This document shows positions 43,461 to 54,160 of a stretch of 64,000 nucleotides of DNA, piece by piece. Within the stretch, counting starts at the first letter, position 1; each line of letters begins with the position of its first letter. The stretch is from assembly GCF_023898315.1 (NCBI RefSeq), contig NC_064619.1:484261376-484325375 (forward strand), read 5' to 3'. Source of the stretch: Schistocerca nitens. Its lineage: Eukaryota > Arthropoda > Insecta > Orthoptera > Acrididae. The notes under the pieces are model-generated. The model was not told the origin of the DNA, did not search any database, and was given only the letters and a program-made list of their open reading frames with translations. The translations under genes and the position numbers were made by a program.

Positions 43461-44547
43461 TCAATGTCGGGCGGTACTGTACCCTTTCAGTTCAAAATGT
43501 CCTCCGTTAGCGAGGATACATGCATCCATCCTCCGTCGCATGGAATCCCTGATGCGCTGATGCAGCCCTGGAGAATGGCGTATTGTATCACAGCCGTCCA
43601 CAATACGAGCACAAAGAGTCTCTACATTTGTTACTGGGGTTGCGTAGACAAGAGCTTTCAAATGCCCCCATAAATGAAAGTCAAGAGGGTTGAGGTCAGG
43701 AGAGCGTGGAGGCCATGGAATTGGTCCGCCTCTACCAATCCATCGGTCACCGAATCTGTTGTTGAGAAGGTTACGAACACTTGGACTGAAATGTGCAGGA
43801 GCTCCATCGTGCATGAACCACATGTTGTGTCGTACTTGTAAAGGCACATGTTCTAGCAGCACAGGTAGAGTATCCCGTATGAAATCATGATAACGTGCTC
43901 CACTGAGCGTAGGTGGAAGAACATGGGGCCCAATCAAGACATCACCAATAATGCCTGCCCAAACGTTCACAGAAAATCTATGTTGATGACGTGATTGCAC
44001 AATTGCGTGCGGATTCTGGTCAGCCCACACATGTTGATTGTGAAAATTTACAATTTGATCACGTTGGAATGAAGCCTCATCCGTAAAGAGAACATTTGCA
44101 CCGAAATGAGTATTGACACATTGTTGGATGAACCATTCGTAGAAGTGTACCCGTGGAGGCCAATCAGCTGCTGATATTGCCTGCACGCTGTACATGGTAC
44201 GGAAACTACTGGTTCTCCCGTAGCACTCTCCATACAGTGACGTGGTCAACGTTACCTTGTACAGCAGCAACTTCTCTGACGCTGACATTCGGGTTATCGT
44301 CAACTGCACGAAGAATTGCCTCGTCCATTACAGGTGTGCTCGTCGTTCTAGGTCTTCCCCAGTCGCGAGTCATAGGCTGGATTGTTCCGTGCTCCCTAAG
44401 ACGCCGATCAATTGCTTCGAACGTCTTCCTGTCGGGACACGTTCGTTCTGGAAATCTGTCTCGATACAAACGTACCGCGCCACGGCTATTGCCCCGTGCT
44501 AATCCATACATCAAATGGGCGTCTGCCAACTCCGCATTTGTAAACAT
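43461..44547 (-). pseudogene. DUF4817/DD41D transposase, one frameshift
   Basis: ATG at 44547 opens MFTNAELADAHLMYGLARGN, the DUF4817 helix-turn-helix domain, with VRLYRDRFPERTCPDRKTFE and GRPRTTSTPVMDEAILRAV. The frame breaks near 44210 and continues in the frame ending at 43461. First Asp in NVLFTDEASF, second in MWFMHDGAPAHF, then RWIGRGGPIPWPPRSPDLN and PLDFHLWG with the last Asp. The second and third Asp are separated by 41 residues, the spacing of rosa-type DD41D elements. All three Asp are kept, so only the frameshift is visibly disabling. Length about 360 residues, normal. Confidence 0.92.
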
Positions 44548-44858
44548 TGCACTGACTGCAAAACCAGGTTCGTGATGAACACTAACCTGTTGATGCTACG
44601 TACGGAAGTGCTTGATGCTAGTACTGTAGAGCAATGAGTCGCATGTCAACACAAGCATTCTGTCATTCTGTCATTACCTTCCTTCAATTGGGCCAACTGG
44701 CGGTGAATCGAGAAAGTACAGTATATACTGACGAAACTAAAATGAGCTCTAACACGGAAATTAAGCGTTTCCGGACACATGTCCACGTAACATCTTTTCT
44801 TTATTTGTGTGTGAGGAATGTTTCCTGAAAGTTTGGCCGTACCTTTTTGTAACCCCTG

Positions 44859-45056
44859 TATAACACCCTGGCGCATAAAATAAGAAAAGTCACACCTGTT
44901 TCCATCTTGTAAAATGAATTAACGCCCTATTTCTAAAAAAGAATGGTAACAACAAGCCAAGAAACGTAATAATTACAGAATTAGACTGATCTCACATATG
45001 ACTAAGATACTCTCAAGAATGCTCAGCAGATGGCTAGGTATGACAGAACTACAATG
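44859..45056 (+). mobile_element. LINE fragment, right part after the DUF4817 transposon
   Basis: ACACCCTGGCGCATAAAATA, GTAACAACAAGCCAAGAAAC and GAATGCTCAGCAGATGGCTA match 45983-46016 plus 46434-46575. Similarity fades after about 45056, so the copy is truncated on the right. Confidence 0.78.
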
Positions 45057-45652
45057 TCATCGGCAAATCTCAAAGTTTTTATTTCTACTCTTTAACTTTA
45101 ATTGGTAGTTGTAACATATTATCACACTGAAAAAGTAAACTTATGTCATTTTTATTCATTAGCAATTACATGATGCTATTCCTAGTACACACTGAATTTC
45201 CCGCATCACAGTAGCGACGCACACCACTTAAGTCAGAACAGAACTGCACAGCCCGTTGATGGAGCGGAAATCGGCTGCGACATTTTCCGTCGCTCTTCTC
45301 GCGATGTGCGACGGTGTTGTGGCGCTGCAGTAGCTATGTGTATGAGGACTGCAGACATTAAAAATGACTTTTGTACATTTGTTTTTGCGAAGTGATAATT
45401 AAAATTAGATGACTATTTCTTTTACATCCCCATGTGTCGAAGCGATGTGAAACGGAACAAATAAGGACGGTGAAATATTGGCTACATTCTATTGATAGAA
45501 GTCTTTATTTACGTGTACGTGTATATGGATCACTACAAGTTTTATGACAAGAAGCAGCTTTTACTGTACCACATGTTAAACATTGTTTCTGTTCCTATAC
45601 GAGAGTGGAACGTGAGAAGCACGACTGTGTTTATGATTATGAACGATGTGTT

Positions 45653-45656
<4 letters not shown>
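45057..45656. other. No gene recognised
   Basis: One open frame (45492-45791) runs into the (GT)n tract and shows no domain. Confidence 0.4.

Positions 45657-45733
<77 letters not shown>
45657..45733. repeat. (GT)n microsatellite
   Basis: Pure GT dinucleotide run of about 77 bases, followed by degenerate GCGTGCGTGCGT. Confidence 0.97.
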
Positions 45734-45737
<4 letters not shown>

Positions 45738-46016
45738 CGCGTGCGTGCGTGCGTGTGTGACGAGGAAATGGGGGCTGTAGAGTGTTCTTAAATTGTACGC
45801 TGATAGTTAGTTCTTGGAATTTTCTGTTTACACTAGGTAATTCGCGTCTTTCTTTGAGTGCCTACCATCCGAAATTTTTCAGGATTTCTGTTATTCCCTC
45901 CCGCCAGTCAAACACGCCTCGGACCGCTGGTACTGGTTCCCTTGTAAACAAAGTCAGCTGTTAGTGACCTCGGCTATAGAATACCCTGGCGCGTGAAATA
46001 AGAAACGTCACACCTG

Positions 46017-46422
46017 CTCAAAATGGTTCACGGCCGGAGTGGCCATGCGGTTCTAGGCGCTACAGTCTGGAGCCACGTGAACGCTACGGTCGCACGTTCG
46101 AATCCTGCCTCGGGCATGGATGTGTGTGATGTCCTTAGGTTAGTTAGGTTTAAGTAGTTCTAAGTTCTAGGGGACTGATGACCACAGCAGTTAAGTCCCA
46201 TAGTGCTCAGAGCCATTTGAATCAAAATGGTTCAAATGGCTCTGAGCACTATGGGACTTAACATCTGTGGTCATCAGTCCCCTAGAACTTAGAACTACTT
46301 AAACCTAACTAACCTAAGGACATCACACACACCCATGCCCGAGGCAGGATTCGAACCTGCGACCGTAGCAGCAGCGCGGTTCCCGACTGAAGCGCCTAGA
46401 ACTTCTCGGCCACAACGGCCGG
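46017..46422 (-). mobile_element. Antisense SINE-Ia hosting a second SINE
   Basis: The minus-strand SINE occupies 46017-46030 plus 46235-46422, counting the inner copy as an insert. Its own target duplication is CGTCACACCTG (46006-46016, 46423-46433). The two copies lie tail to tail and form a near-palindrome of about 390 bases. Confidence 0.92.
46031..46221 (+). mobile_element. SINE-Ia inserted in the tail of another SINE
   Basis: Plus-strand copy with head CGGCCGGAGTGGCCATGCGG and a tail GAGCCATTTGAA. Perfect 13-bp target duplication TCAAAATGGTTCA (46018-46030, 46222-46234), which is itself the tail sequence of the antisense SINE at 46017-46422. Confidence 0.93.
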
Positions 46423-47705
46423 CGTCACACCTGTTCCCAATTTGTAAAATGAATTAACTCCTTATTCCTAGAAAGACTGGTAACAACAAGCCAAGAAATG
46501 TAGTAATTACAGAACAATTAGTCTTATCTCACACGTGACGAAGGTCATCCCAAGAATACTTAGCAGACTGCTGGAACACAAAATCGAAGAAGTACTTGGA
46601 GAGGACCAGTTTGGATTTACAAAAGGAAAAGGAGTCAGAGACTCCATCGGCATGGTGAGAATTTTTCGAAGAGAGTTTGGATGTTAACGAGGAAGTTTGT
46701 GCTTGTTTTATAGACTGGCAGAAGGCTTTCGACAGAGCAAACTGGACCAAATCGATGAACAGCCTCAAGAAGACGGGAATTGACTGAAGAGACCGAAGTC
46801 TGATTGTCAACTTCTAACTAGGACAAAGGTAAAGGTGCGACTGAACTACGAACGAACAAAAAGCGTGGAAATTGGAAGAAGGCTCAGACATGGATGTCGT
46901 CTATCGCTGAGTCTCGTCAAGCCGTATAGAGAACGGGTGGCAAGAGGATCTTTAAAAGGATGCAGAAACTTCAGGACAGGAGGACGACTTATCAACACCA
47001 TCAAGTATGCAGATGACCTGATAGTGCTACCCAAAAATTAAAGACAGCTGCAATGCATGATGTGCCGGTTGGTGGAAACTGGAAAGAAATACGGCATGGA
47101 AATCAACATCAAGGGATAACTGTCGATAAAACTGGAAAGCTTGATGCAGTTCAAATACTTGGGAAGCTTGCTGACAAAAGATGCCCATTGCACAAACGAT
47201 TTTCGAACAAGAATCCCCATGACCAAAGCTACATTCAGCAAGAAGAAAACTCTGCTGACCAGCAATCTGAGATTGGAATAAGGAAGAAACTGGTGAAGTG
47301 CTACATCTGGAGCAATGCACTGTACGAAGCAGAGACGTGTACCATGGAAAATGGAGAAAAAAAGTTATGCAGTGTGGTGCACGAGGAGGATAGATCAGAT
47401 GAAGTGGACAGATTGTGTGACGAACAATAGTGCACTGAGAAGAATAGGAGAGAAGAAAACTGTTATGAATACAATTCTTCAGATAAATGCCAACTGGATG
47501 GTACACACACACGACGGGTTCATACACAGCGTCATCGAAGGAAAGATCAAAGGAACTACACGAGGAGGAAGAAGAGATCAACATCTGGATGACATAAAAA
47601 TGGAACGAGATACAGAAGAACGAAGACAGAAACTGAAGACAGAGAACATTGACGTCAGAAATTCTGTGTGCGAAGACAGGGACCGGCCACTACTCTATTG
47701 CCAGC

Positions 47706-48145
47706 ACTCTATTTTCTTCCCTTAAATGCTTTTATTTTTGTGTTGTACATATTCATATACAAATAAAGCAGACATTTATAATTTGTCGAAATTTAAAATG
47801 AACGATGGCTTGTCCGATGAAAGACAAACCCCTCAGACTGCAGTGTAACCGAAGGTAAACGAAGAAATGAATAAATATTACACTTTCTTGCGGTAAATCA
47901 AGTATTAATTCAGTCAGTAGACGTCCTGAAGAAAAGAAAATTTTCTGTCCAGCCGTAGAATTTGTTCATTATCACACAGGAACTATTTTCCCTTTTCGTG
48001 ATATGTGAAACATCTTTGGAAAATGTTAACTGTATTAAATTTTGAACTGGAGTTCTTAATCAATACAAAAGACTTAAGAGACAGTCTGAGAAGGTTGTAA
48101 GGTGTATGCTTCGCCGGCGATGGGCGAGGCATGACAGAATATCTG
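47706..48145. other. LINE 3' flank; nothing else recognised
   Basis: An AATAAA lies at about 47762, shortly after the LINE coding end, possibly its 3' untranslated region. No further motif. Confidence 0.4.
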
Positions 48146-48157
48146 ACCAGAGAGTAG

Positions 48158-48349
48158 GCCGGCCGAAGTGGCCGAGCGGTTAAAGGCGCTACAGTCTGGA
48201 AGCGCACGACCGCTACGGTCGCAGGTTCGAATCCTGCCTCGGGCATGGATGTGTGTGATGTCCTTAGGTTAGTTAGGTTTAAGTAGTTCTAAGTTCTAGG
48301 GGACTTATGACCACAGCAGTTGAGTCCCATAGTGCTCAGAGCCATTTGA
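48158..48349 (+). mobile_element. SINE-Ia copy
   Basis: Head GGCCGGCCGAAGTGGCCGAG with box A variant GGTTAAAGGCGC, normal body, tail GAGCCATTTGA. Perfect 12-bp target duplication ACCAGAGAGTAG at 48146-48157 and 48350-48361. Confidence 0.95.
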
Positions 48350-48387
48350 ACCAGAGAGTAGTTTATTGTTAGTTGTTGCTTGTCGCG

Positions 48388-48455
48388 AGTCTGCGGGAGT
48401 CGATAGTAGAAGTCAGTCTGCGCTAGTCTGCGCGAGTCGACAGTAGTAGTCAGTC
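48388..48455. repeat. Two-unit tandem repeat, period 37
   Basis: AGTCTGCGGGAGTCGATAGT (48388) recurs as AGTCTGCGCGAGTCGACAGT (48425), with further AGTCAGTC and CAGTAGTAGTC echoes to 48490. Resembles repetitive untranslated DNA of an LTR element, but no ends were found. Confidence 0.6.
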
Positions 48456-48670
48456 GGATACAGTACCGAGTGGACAGTAGTAGTCTGATGGAGTCGGCAT
48501 GCGTCGGCTGTGTGCTCTGCTCGCGACTCTGGTCAGGACTCTGGAGGATGAGTATTGTTGTAGAAGGTAAAGAAGCAGCCTTGCGCATATTTAATAATGT
48601 ATGTTAATTGTAATTTAATTTGTTCGGAAAAAATGCCCCAATAATAATTTTTTTATAAAGTAACTGTTTT

Positions 48671-48752
48671 AAAGAAAAGTATTCATTTCAATTTAAAGAA
48701 TTTTTCCACTCTTTTGAAGAAAAAGCATTCATTTCAGTTTAAAGAATATTTC
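48671..48752. repeat. Direct repeat of about 37 bases, period 45
   Basis: AAGAAAAGTATTCATTTCAA (48672) and AAGAAAAAGCATTCATTTCA (48717) begin two similar units with ATTTAAAGAA in the middle. Confidence 0.7.
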
Positions 48753-48770
48753 CTATGCATTCCTTCCAAG

Positions 48771-48787
48771 AATAAATAAATAAATAA

Positions 48788-48836
<49 letters not shown>
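48771..48836. repeat. (AATA)n then (TA)n microsatellite
   Basis: Five AATA units pass into about 22 TA dinucleotides. Confidence 0.95.
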
Positions 48837-48837
<1 letters not shown>

Positions 48838-49511
48838 GCCAGATTTAGTTGCAGTTTTACTGAGGTAAGAATTTTTGCTTGTTTTATTCAGAATACAGGG
48901 CCGAAGGTCAGCGCTGCTGTCCTTATAAAATTTACCAGATATTATTATTTCTTTTGGGAGGTTACATTTCGTTCATGGTTCATTATTTAATTAATGATAT
49001 TATTGTGGGTTTTTGGTCAATTTTCATTTATCAATTTTGTGGGGAGTTTACACTTGGCTCCATTTCAAATTTTCATTTAATTAAACTTCTGCGGAGAGGT
49101 TACAAGGTGTCTTAGATTATTTTCAGATGGTGCGTTTACCGTCCGGTAAAGTCATCTGAAGATCAAAACGAATTGCAAACTGATTTTGACACTACCAGTA
49201 AGGTAAAAAAATTTTCCGTGTGGCAAGGCATGCCGGTCCCCGGGCACGAAACCGCCCGTCGTGTTAATGTCGAGGTCCGGTGAGCCGGCCAGTCTTGGAT
49301 GGTTTTTAAGGCGATCTGCCTCGGCGAATGCGGTCTTGTTCCCCTTATTCCGCTTCAGTTACACTATGTCGGCGATTACTGCGCAAACACTATCTCTACG
49401 TCCGCGTACACCATAATTACTCAACCACACAAACATTGGAGTTACACTAGTCTGGTCTGAGACGTTCCCGTGGAGAATTCACTGGAGGCTGAACCGCATA
49501 ATAACCCTGGG
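48837..49511. other. No gene recognised
   Basis: Open frame 48879-49115 is hydrophobic (MVHYLINDIIVGFWSIFIYQ) but AT-driven, without a start context or a family match. It may be part of an LTR-type element extending from 48362, unproven. Confidence 0.35.
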
Positions 49512-49526
49512 TTCGGTGTGGGGTGG

Positions 49527-49735
49527 TCCGCAGCTCGTGGTTGTGCGGTAGCGTTCTCGCTTCCCACGCCCGGGTCCGATTCCCAGGGGGGTCAGGGATT
49601 TTCTCCGCCTCGTGATGACTGGGTGTTGTGTGCTGTCCTTAGGTTAGTTAGGTTTAAGTAGTTCTAAGTTCTAGGGGACTGATGGCCATAGATGTTAAGT
49701 CCCATAGTGCTCAGAGCCATTTGAACCATTTTTTT
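49527..49735 (+). mobile_element. Chimeric SINE-Ic, second copy
   Basis: Same architecture as 28449: head GTGGTTGTGCGGTAGCGTTC, a box B region with GGGTCCGATTCCCAGG and a short deletion just before it, then the SINE-I body and tail. Perfect 15-bp target duplication TTCGGTGTGGGGTGG at 49512-49526 and 49736-49750. Confidence 0.93.
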
Positions 49736-49835
49736 TTCGGTGTGGGGTGGCGGTGGGGTGAGTGGACTGCTGTAGCCTGTTGTGGGGTTGTGAACCTCCG
49801 AGGGCTACGGCGAGGACAAAGCCTCTCTGTCTTTT

Positions 49836-50038
49836 GCCGGCCGTTGTGGTCGAGCGGTTCTAGGCGCTTATGTCTGGAACCGTGCTGCTGCCATGGTCGC
49901 AGGTTCGAATCCTGCCTCGGGCATCGATGTTTGTGCTGTCCTTAGGTTAGTTATGTTTAAGTAGATCTAAGTCTAGGGGACAGATGACCTCAGATGTTAA
50001 GTCCCATAGTACTCAGAGCCACTTGAACCATTTCTGAA
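49836..50038 (+). mobile_element. SINE-Ia copy
   Basis: Head GCCGGCCGTTGTGGTCGAGC, box B intact, several body substitutions, tail CACTTGAACCATTT. Imperfect 14-bp target duplication CCTCTCTGTCTTTT / CCTCCCTATCTTTT (49822-49835, 50039-50052). Confidence 0.92.
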
Positions 50039-50068
50039 CCTCCCTATCTTTTCTCGGTCCCCAGTTCC

Positions 50069-50089
50069 ATACAATACAATACAATACAA
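50069..50089. repeat. (ACAAT)n short tandem repeat
   Basis: Four consecutive ACAAT units. Confidence 0.9.
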
Positions 50090-50099
50090 GGTCCAAATA

Positions 50100-50900
50100 A
50101 TTGCAGTTGAGCGTATACAATAAAAAGTGTGAAACCCTTCACATGAGTACGAAGAGATTCCGTTAAATATCAGTTACTCGTCCAATTACACAAATTCAAA
50201 TGTCGCAGACTCAACTAAATGTCTGTGGATTACAGTTACGATCAAATTACATGAGGACCATCACATAGAAAATGTTGTTGGTAAGGCGAACTCAAGGCTC
50301 CGATTTATTAACAAGTGTTCGAAGGTGCAACAAATCCCCTGACCAAGCTTAATAAAATACTCTTGTCCATCCTCTTGTTGAGTATTGCTACACGTCAGAT
50401 CTTTACCAGACAGGAGTGACGGAGGACGTGGAAAAAGTTGAAAGAAAGATAGCTGGTTCGGTATTATCGTGTAAAACAGGAGGGAGCCATACCGATTTGA
50501 TTTGCGAATTTCGGTGACAGTCACTAAAACGAAGGTGTATTTCGTTGCGGCGAGATATTTTCACGAAACTTAGATCACCAGCGTTCTCCTGCAAATGCGA
50601 AAATAATTTGGCATGTTTCCCTGTATAGAGAGAAATAATAATTGTAATAAAATCAAAGAATTCAGACCTAGCATGAATTTAGCTGTTCATTTTTCCGCAC
50701 CTGCTATTCGAGAGTGAAACCGTCGTGAATAATTTGTTGATTTAAGTTTCATGTTACTGGCGCTTCATATTTGGGCATAGATTAAAATGACTACCTTAAC
50801 AGTCACGAACAGTTTTAAAAAGGAATTGACCACTTTATTTCTCATCCGACTGGGATATAGCTGATACATTTTACTTATACATTTTACAAAGACTTCATCA
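50100..50900 (+). mobile_element. LINE (jockey/CR1-like) ORF2 C-terminal fragment
   Basis: The plus strand reads HIENVVGKANSRLRFINKCS, then a decayed region, and RRDIFTKLRSPAFSC. This fits the RT thumb and C-terminal part of jockey/CR1 LINEs (H.......KA...L.FL.R). Many stops. Sequence near 50950-51030 (LSRLDEIAAWKVN-like) may be another RT scrap. No 3' tail was identified. Confidence 0.6.
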
Positions 50901-51902
50901 CTACCACTACCAGCCGACAATTAATAGCATAAGTGTCAATAAGACGTTATTATCACGGCTGGACGAAATAGCAGCGTGGAAAGTGAATAGACTTCTACTT
51001 ACAAACACGGACACGAAGCTATAGCACTTAACAGGTTACCTCATCTCCTGCGGACCGGTTGCTATTGGAAAACGTTTTGACAAACTGTTATAGCCACATT
51101 CAGTCATATTTTTTGAGCTGTGGCAGGTTCCACGTTTGGAAACAAACTCGCTTCTATTTTATGATGAACCTTTCGAGAAAAACTACGTAGCCAAGCTGTT
51201 CAGTTATTCCCTAGCCAGATCATGGACGTCGAAACGTGCGCTTATAGACTGTTATGGTGGTTCCAATTTATTCATTCTTCAGATCAGAATTTGGAAACGT
51301 TGATATAAACATGTAACAAGAGTTGCTCTGGCGTAGCTTTGCTTCAGAGTTGTGCACACGGAGGGATGCAGAACGGACGCCGCTGCTGTTAGCTGGGTTG
51401 CAGAGCACTGCAGTAATGTGTGCCCCTGACAGCATTCTCAAGTACCGGCAATTGTAGTACAAACACTTCGCGAGACCACTTAACGGTGGGGCTTCTCAGT
51501 GGCGCTAGCACTCTCGGAAGGCAAACATCGGAGGCGCTAGCTTTAAAGACTTACTTGCGCTTTCGTTTGCGGAGGTTCTCTCTCTGCGTCCTCTGATCTT
51601 AAGTTTAAGGTGACACATCACTGTCAAGGAGAAGTCGCGATGACATACACAATCATTGTGACCCTCACCTTTCATATTCCATGATCGTGACAAAACGAAG
51701 ATCTTCCCTAAACTGCACAATGTTACACTTACGTCTTTATCAGACACGTGAAGAATCCCACTCTTTAGAATTCCTTCGACTGAAATCAGAAAATAGTGGG
51801 TCTCCAGAAGCTTGAAAAATATCTCAGAGGACGAAACTGAAAGTCTCGGACAGATGTTGAAGTTGTCAGTGCCAGAATGGGACTCTCAAAAGAATTAACA
51901 GT
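50901..51902. other. No gene recognised (1 kb)
   Basis: Apart from the possible RT scrap near 50950, the open frames on the minus strand have no known domain. Confidence 0.4.
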
Positions 51903-51911
51903 GATTAATGT

Positions 51912-52087
51912 GTCAAAATGTTTGCAAATGTGCGTGAATTCCTAAGGGACCAGACTGCTAAGATCACCGTCCCTAGACTTACACACTACTTAAACTAACT
52001 TATGCTAAGAACAACACCACACACACCCATGCCCGAGGGAGGACTCGAACCTCCGTCGCCTCTAACCGCGCGGCCACTCGGCGCGGC
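51912..52087 (-). mobile_element. SINE-Ib copy, antisense
   Basis: Diverged Ib member: minus-strand head GCCGCGCCGAGTGGCCGCGC, box B GGTTCGAGTCC. The anticodon-arm part is shortened. Imperfect target duplication GATTAATGT / GATTGATGT (51903-51911, 52088-52096). Confidence 0.85.
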
Positions 52088-52329
52088 GATTGATGTCTCT
52101 TTGCAGCATCAAGTCTTCTATTAAATAAATAATTCAGTATTATACTAATATTGTATAATTATCTTGTTATTTACATATGTGTGTATGTGTTTTCCAAAGT
52201 AAATAATTAAATGGACTGCTCTTAGTAAGTCTCCTCCCTCTCTTGAATGTTGTTCTGTTTTAAATGGACATCATTTTAGAAAATTTTTTCTCTAAGGAAT
52301 ATGTGACCCATTCACACTGAGTAACATAC

Positions 52330-53655
52330 TTTCTACACCTTCATCAGTCTTCTGCCTGACTTGTTGTGCAAGAGTTCCTCTACAGTTCAAATCTTTTCAT
52401 CTCAGAGTAGCAATTGCACCTTGCATCCTCAGTTATTTGTTGGACGTTTTATAATCTCTGTCTTCCCCTAGTGCTTTTAAACTCTACAGCTCATTCTAGT
52501 ACCATAGTTGCTATTTCCTGATGCCATGTCCTAACATCCTCCACCTTCTTCTTGGCAATGTTTCCCTTATGTTCCTTTCTTCGATGATCCTGGAAAGAAC
52601 CTCCTCATTCCTCACCTTATCAGTCTACTTCATTTTCAAGGTACTTCTGTATCACAACATGTCAAATGCTTCGATTCTCTTCTATTCCGGTTTTTCCACA
52701 CACATCTTTCACTATCATACAATGCTGTGCTCCAAGCGCACATTCTCAGAAATTTCTTCCTCAAATTAATGCCTGTGTCTGAAGGCAGCAGACTTTTAGC
52801 CAGAAATGCCCTCTTTTCGCTAATTCTGGTACTTCTCAAAACTTCTGTCTTCTTTCGGTTTACTCTCAATGCATTTTCTGTAATTACTTCACTGTTCATT
52901 GCATTCAACAGATCCTGTATTTCTTCACTTTCATTGACGATAGCAACGTCATCAGTAAACCTTATCATTGATCTCCTTTTACTCTGAATTTTAATCCCAC
53001 TCTTAAACTTTTCTTTCATTTCTGTCATTGCTTCTTCGATACATAGATTGAACAATAGAGGCGAAAGACTACATTCCTGTTTAACACCTTCACTAATCCG
53101 AGCACCTTCATTCTGGATCTTCCTCTCTTCTTTCTTGTAAATATTGTATATTACCTGTCTCTTCCTATAGATACTTCAATTTCTAGAAGAGATCTTGCAC
53201 CATTTTACAGTGTCAAAAACTATTTTTCTAGATTGAAAAACCCTATGAGCATGTCTTAATTTTTCTTCAGTCTTCCATCCATTACCAAGCGCAACGTAAG
53301 AACTGCCTGTATGGTGCCTTTACCTTTCCTAAAGACAAACTGATCGTTATCTGATATCTTCAATTTTCTTCTACAATCGTCTGTATATTATTCTTACCAG
53401 CAGATTGAAAGCATCTGCTGTGAAGGTGCTTGTTCGAGAGTTCTGGGACTTATCTCCTCTTGTTATCTTCGTAGCAAGTTGCAAGTCTGTTAGATTCTAC
53501 ATATCAACTTGAAAAGCTGTTTGGTTGCCACTTCTCCCCAATGACTTTAAAAATCCCGACGGAATGTTATGTATCCCTTCTGAGTTATTTGATCTTAAGT
53601 CTTGTAGAGCTCTTCCAAATTTTCACTGCAATATTGGAACCCTTACGTTTTCTAA
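52330..53655 (-). mobile_element. LINE ORF2, palm to C-terminus, antisense
   Basis: The frame 53055-52636 reads FNLCIEEAMTEMKEKFKSGI, SMIRFTDDVAIVNESEEIQD, LRVNRKKTEVL, and, after decay, FLRMCAWSTALYDSERCVWK. The catalytic box is FTDD where FADD is usual, keeping both Asp. The thumb follows the standard order. Upstream (to 53655) is decayed RT fingers; downstream (to 52330) is the 3' coding end. It is the same family as the scraps at 4500, 21340 and 39060. Confidence 0.85.
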
Positions 53656-53855
53656 AAATTGGCTCAAATGGCTCTGAGCACTATTGGACTTAACATCTGA
53701 GGTCATCAGTCCCCTAGAACTTAGAACTACTTAAACCTAACTAACCTAAGGACATCACACACATCCATGCCCGAGCCAGGATTCGAACCTGCGACCGTAG
53801 CGGCCGCGTGGTTCCGGACTGTAGCGCCTAGAACCGCTCGGCCACTCCCGCCGGC
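53656..53855 (-). mobile_element. SINE-Ia inserted in the LINE
   Basis: Full-length antisense copy. Target duplication ACGTTTTCTAA / ACGTCTTCTAA at 53645-53655 and 53857-53867, with one mismatch. Its insertion separates the LINE at 52330 from its upstream flank. Confidence 0.93.
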
Positions 53856-54160
53856 TACGTCTTCTAAGCTGCACTTAGTAACGACATAATGAAAAAAGGA
53901 AAACTAGTTTTCTTAATGAACACTGGGGAGCAAAATAATTCATCGTTAGCCGAAAGTATAATATGACCGAGTAGTGATTTCTTTCTTTCTTTTTTTTTAA
54001 TGAAAAACTGGTTTGCTTCTAAAGCTCTAACGCAGAATAAGGCATTCCTTCATTTTCTAAGGTAACAGAATTCTCTTAAACTTCATGAGCACAAATCTAA
54101 TTTAAATGAACATGTATCATTCCGATGTGAATCTGAAATGCAACAGCTGCTTTGAATATC

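Larger units (their letters stand above)
40005..44858 (-). mobile_element. DUF4817/mariner-like (DD41D, rosa-type) transposon
   Basis: Long terminal inverted repeats of about 120 bases: left 40005-40130 begins CAGGGTGTTACAAAAAGGTA, right 44739-44858 reads, inverted, CAGGGGTTACAAAAAGGTAC. TA duplications lie at 40003-40004 and 44859-44860. Aligning the flanks with the uninterrupted LINE copy at 45970-45990 confirms the ends. One transposase gene is on the minus strand. A 1418-bp Tc1-like element is nested in the otherwise non-coding half (40140-43450). Confidence 0.9.
45885..47705 (+). mobile_element. LINE ORF2 with palm domain, interrupted by two SINEs
   Basis: Entry region to about 46590 (RNVVITEQ, ILSRLLEHKIEEVLGEDQFG), then FTKGKGVRDSIGM, FIDWQKAFDRANW (motif A Asp), and IKYADDLIVL at about 47000-47030 (catalytic YADD). 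MEINI and FKYLGSLLTKDAH-type thumb motifs follow. The C-terminus is open at 47315-47725: MKWTDCVTNNSALRRIGEKK, KGTTRGGRRDQHLDDIKMER. Several frameshifts and stops. The RT class resembles the RTE-like or related LINEs common in insects; I cannot assign the clade firmly. Inserts: SINEs at 46017-46422. Confidence 0.85.

Noticed and set aside
45492..45791. 99-codon frame with a poly-VC stretch
   Set aside because: Translation of the (GT)n microsatellite; similar artefacts occur at 931-1161 and 1847-2065.
48879..49115. Hydrophobic frame that could be a membrane protein
   Set aside because: The bias comes from T-rich DNA. There is no family resemblance and the start is arbitrary.
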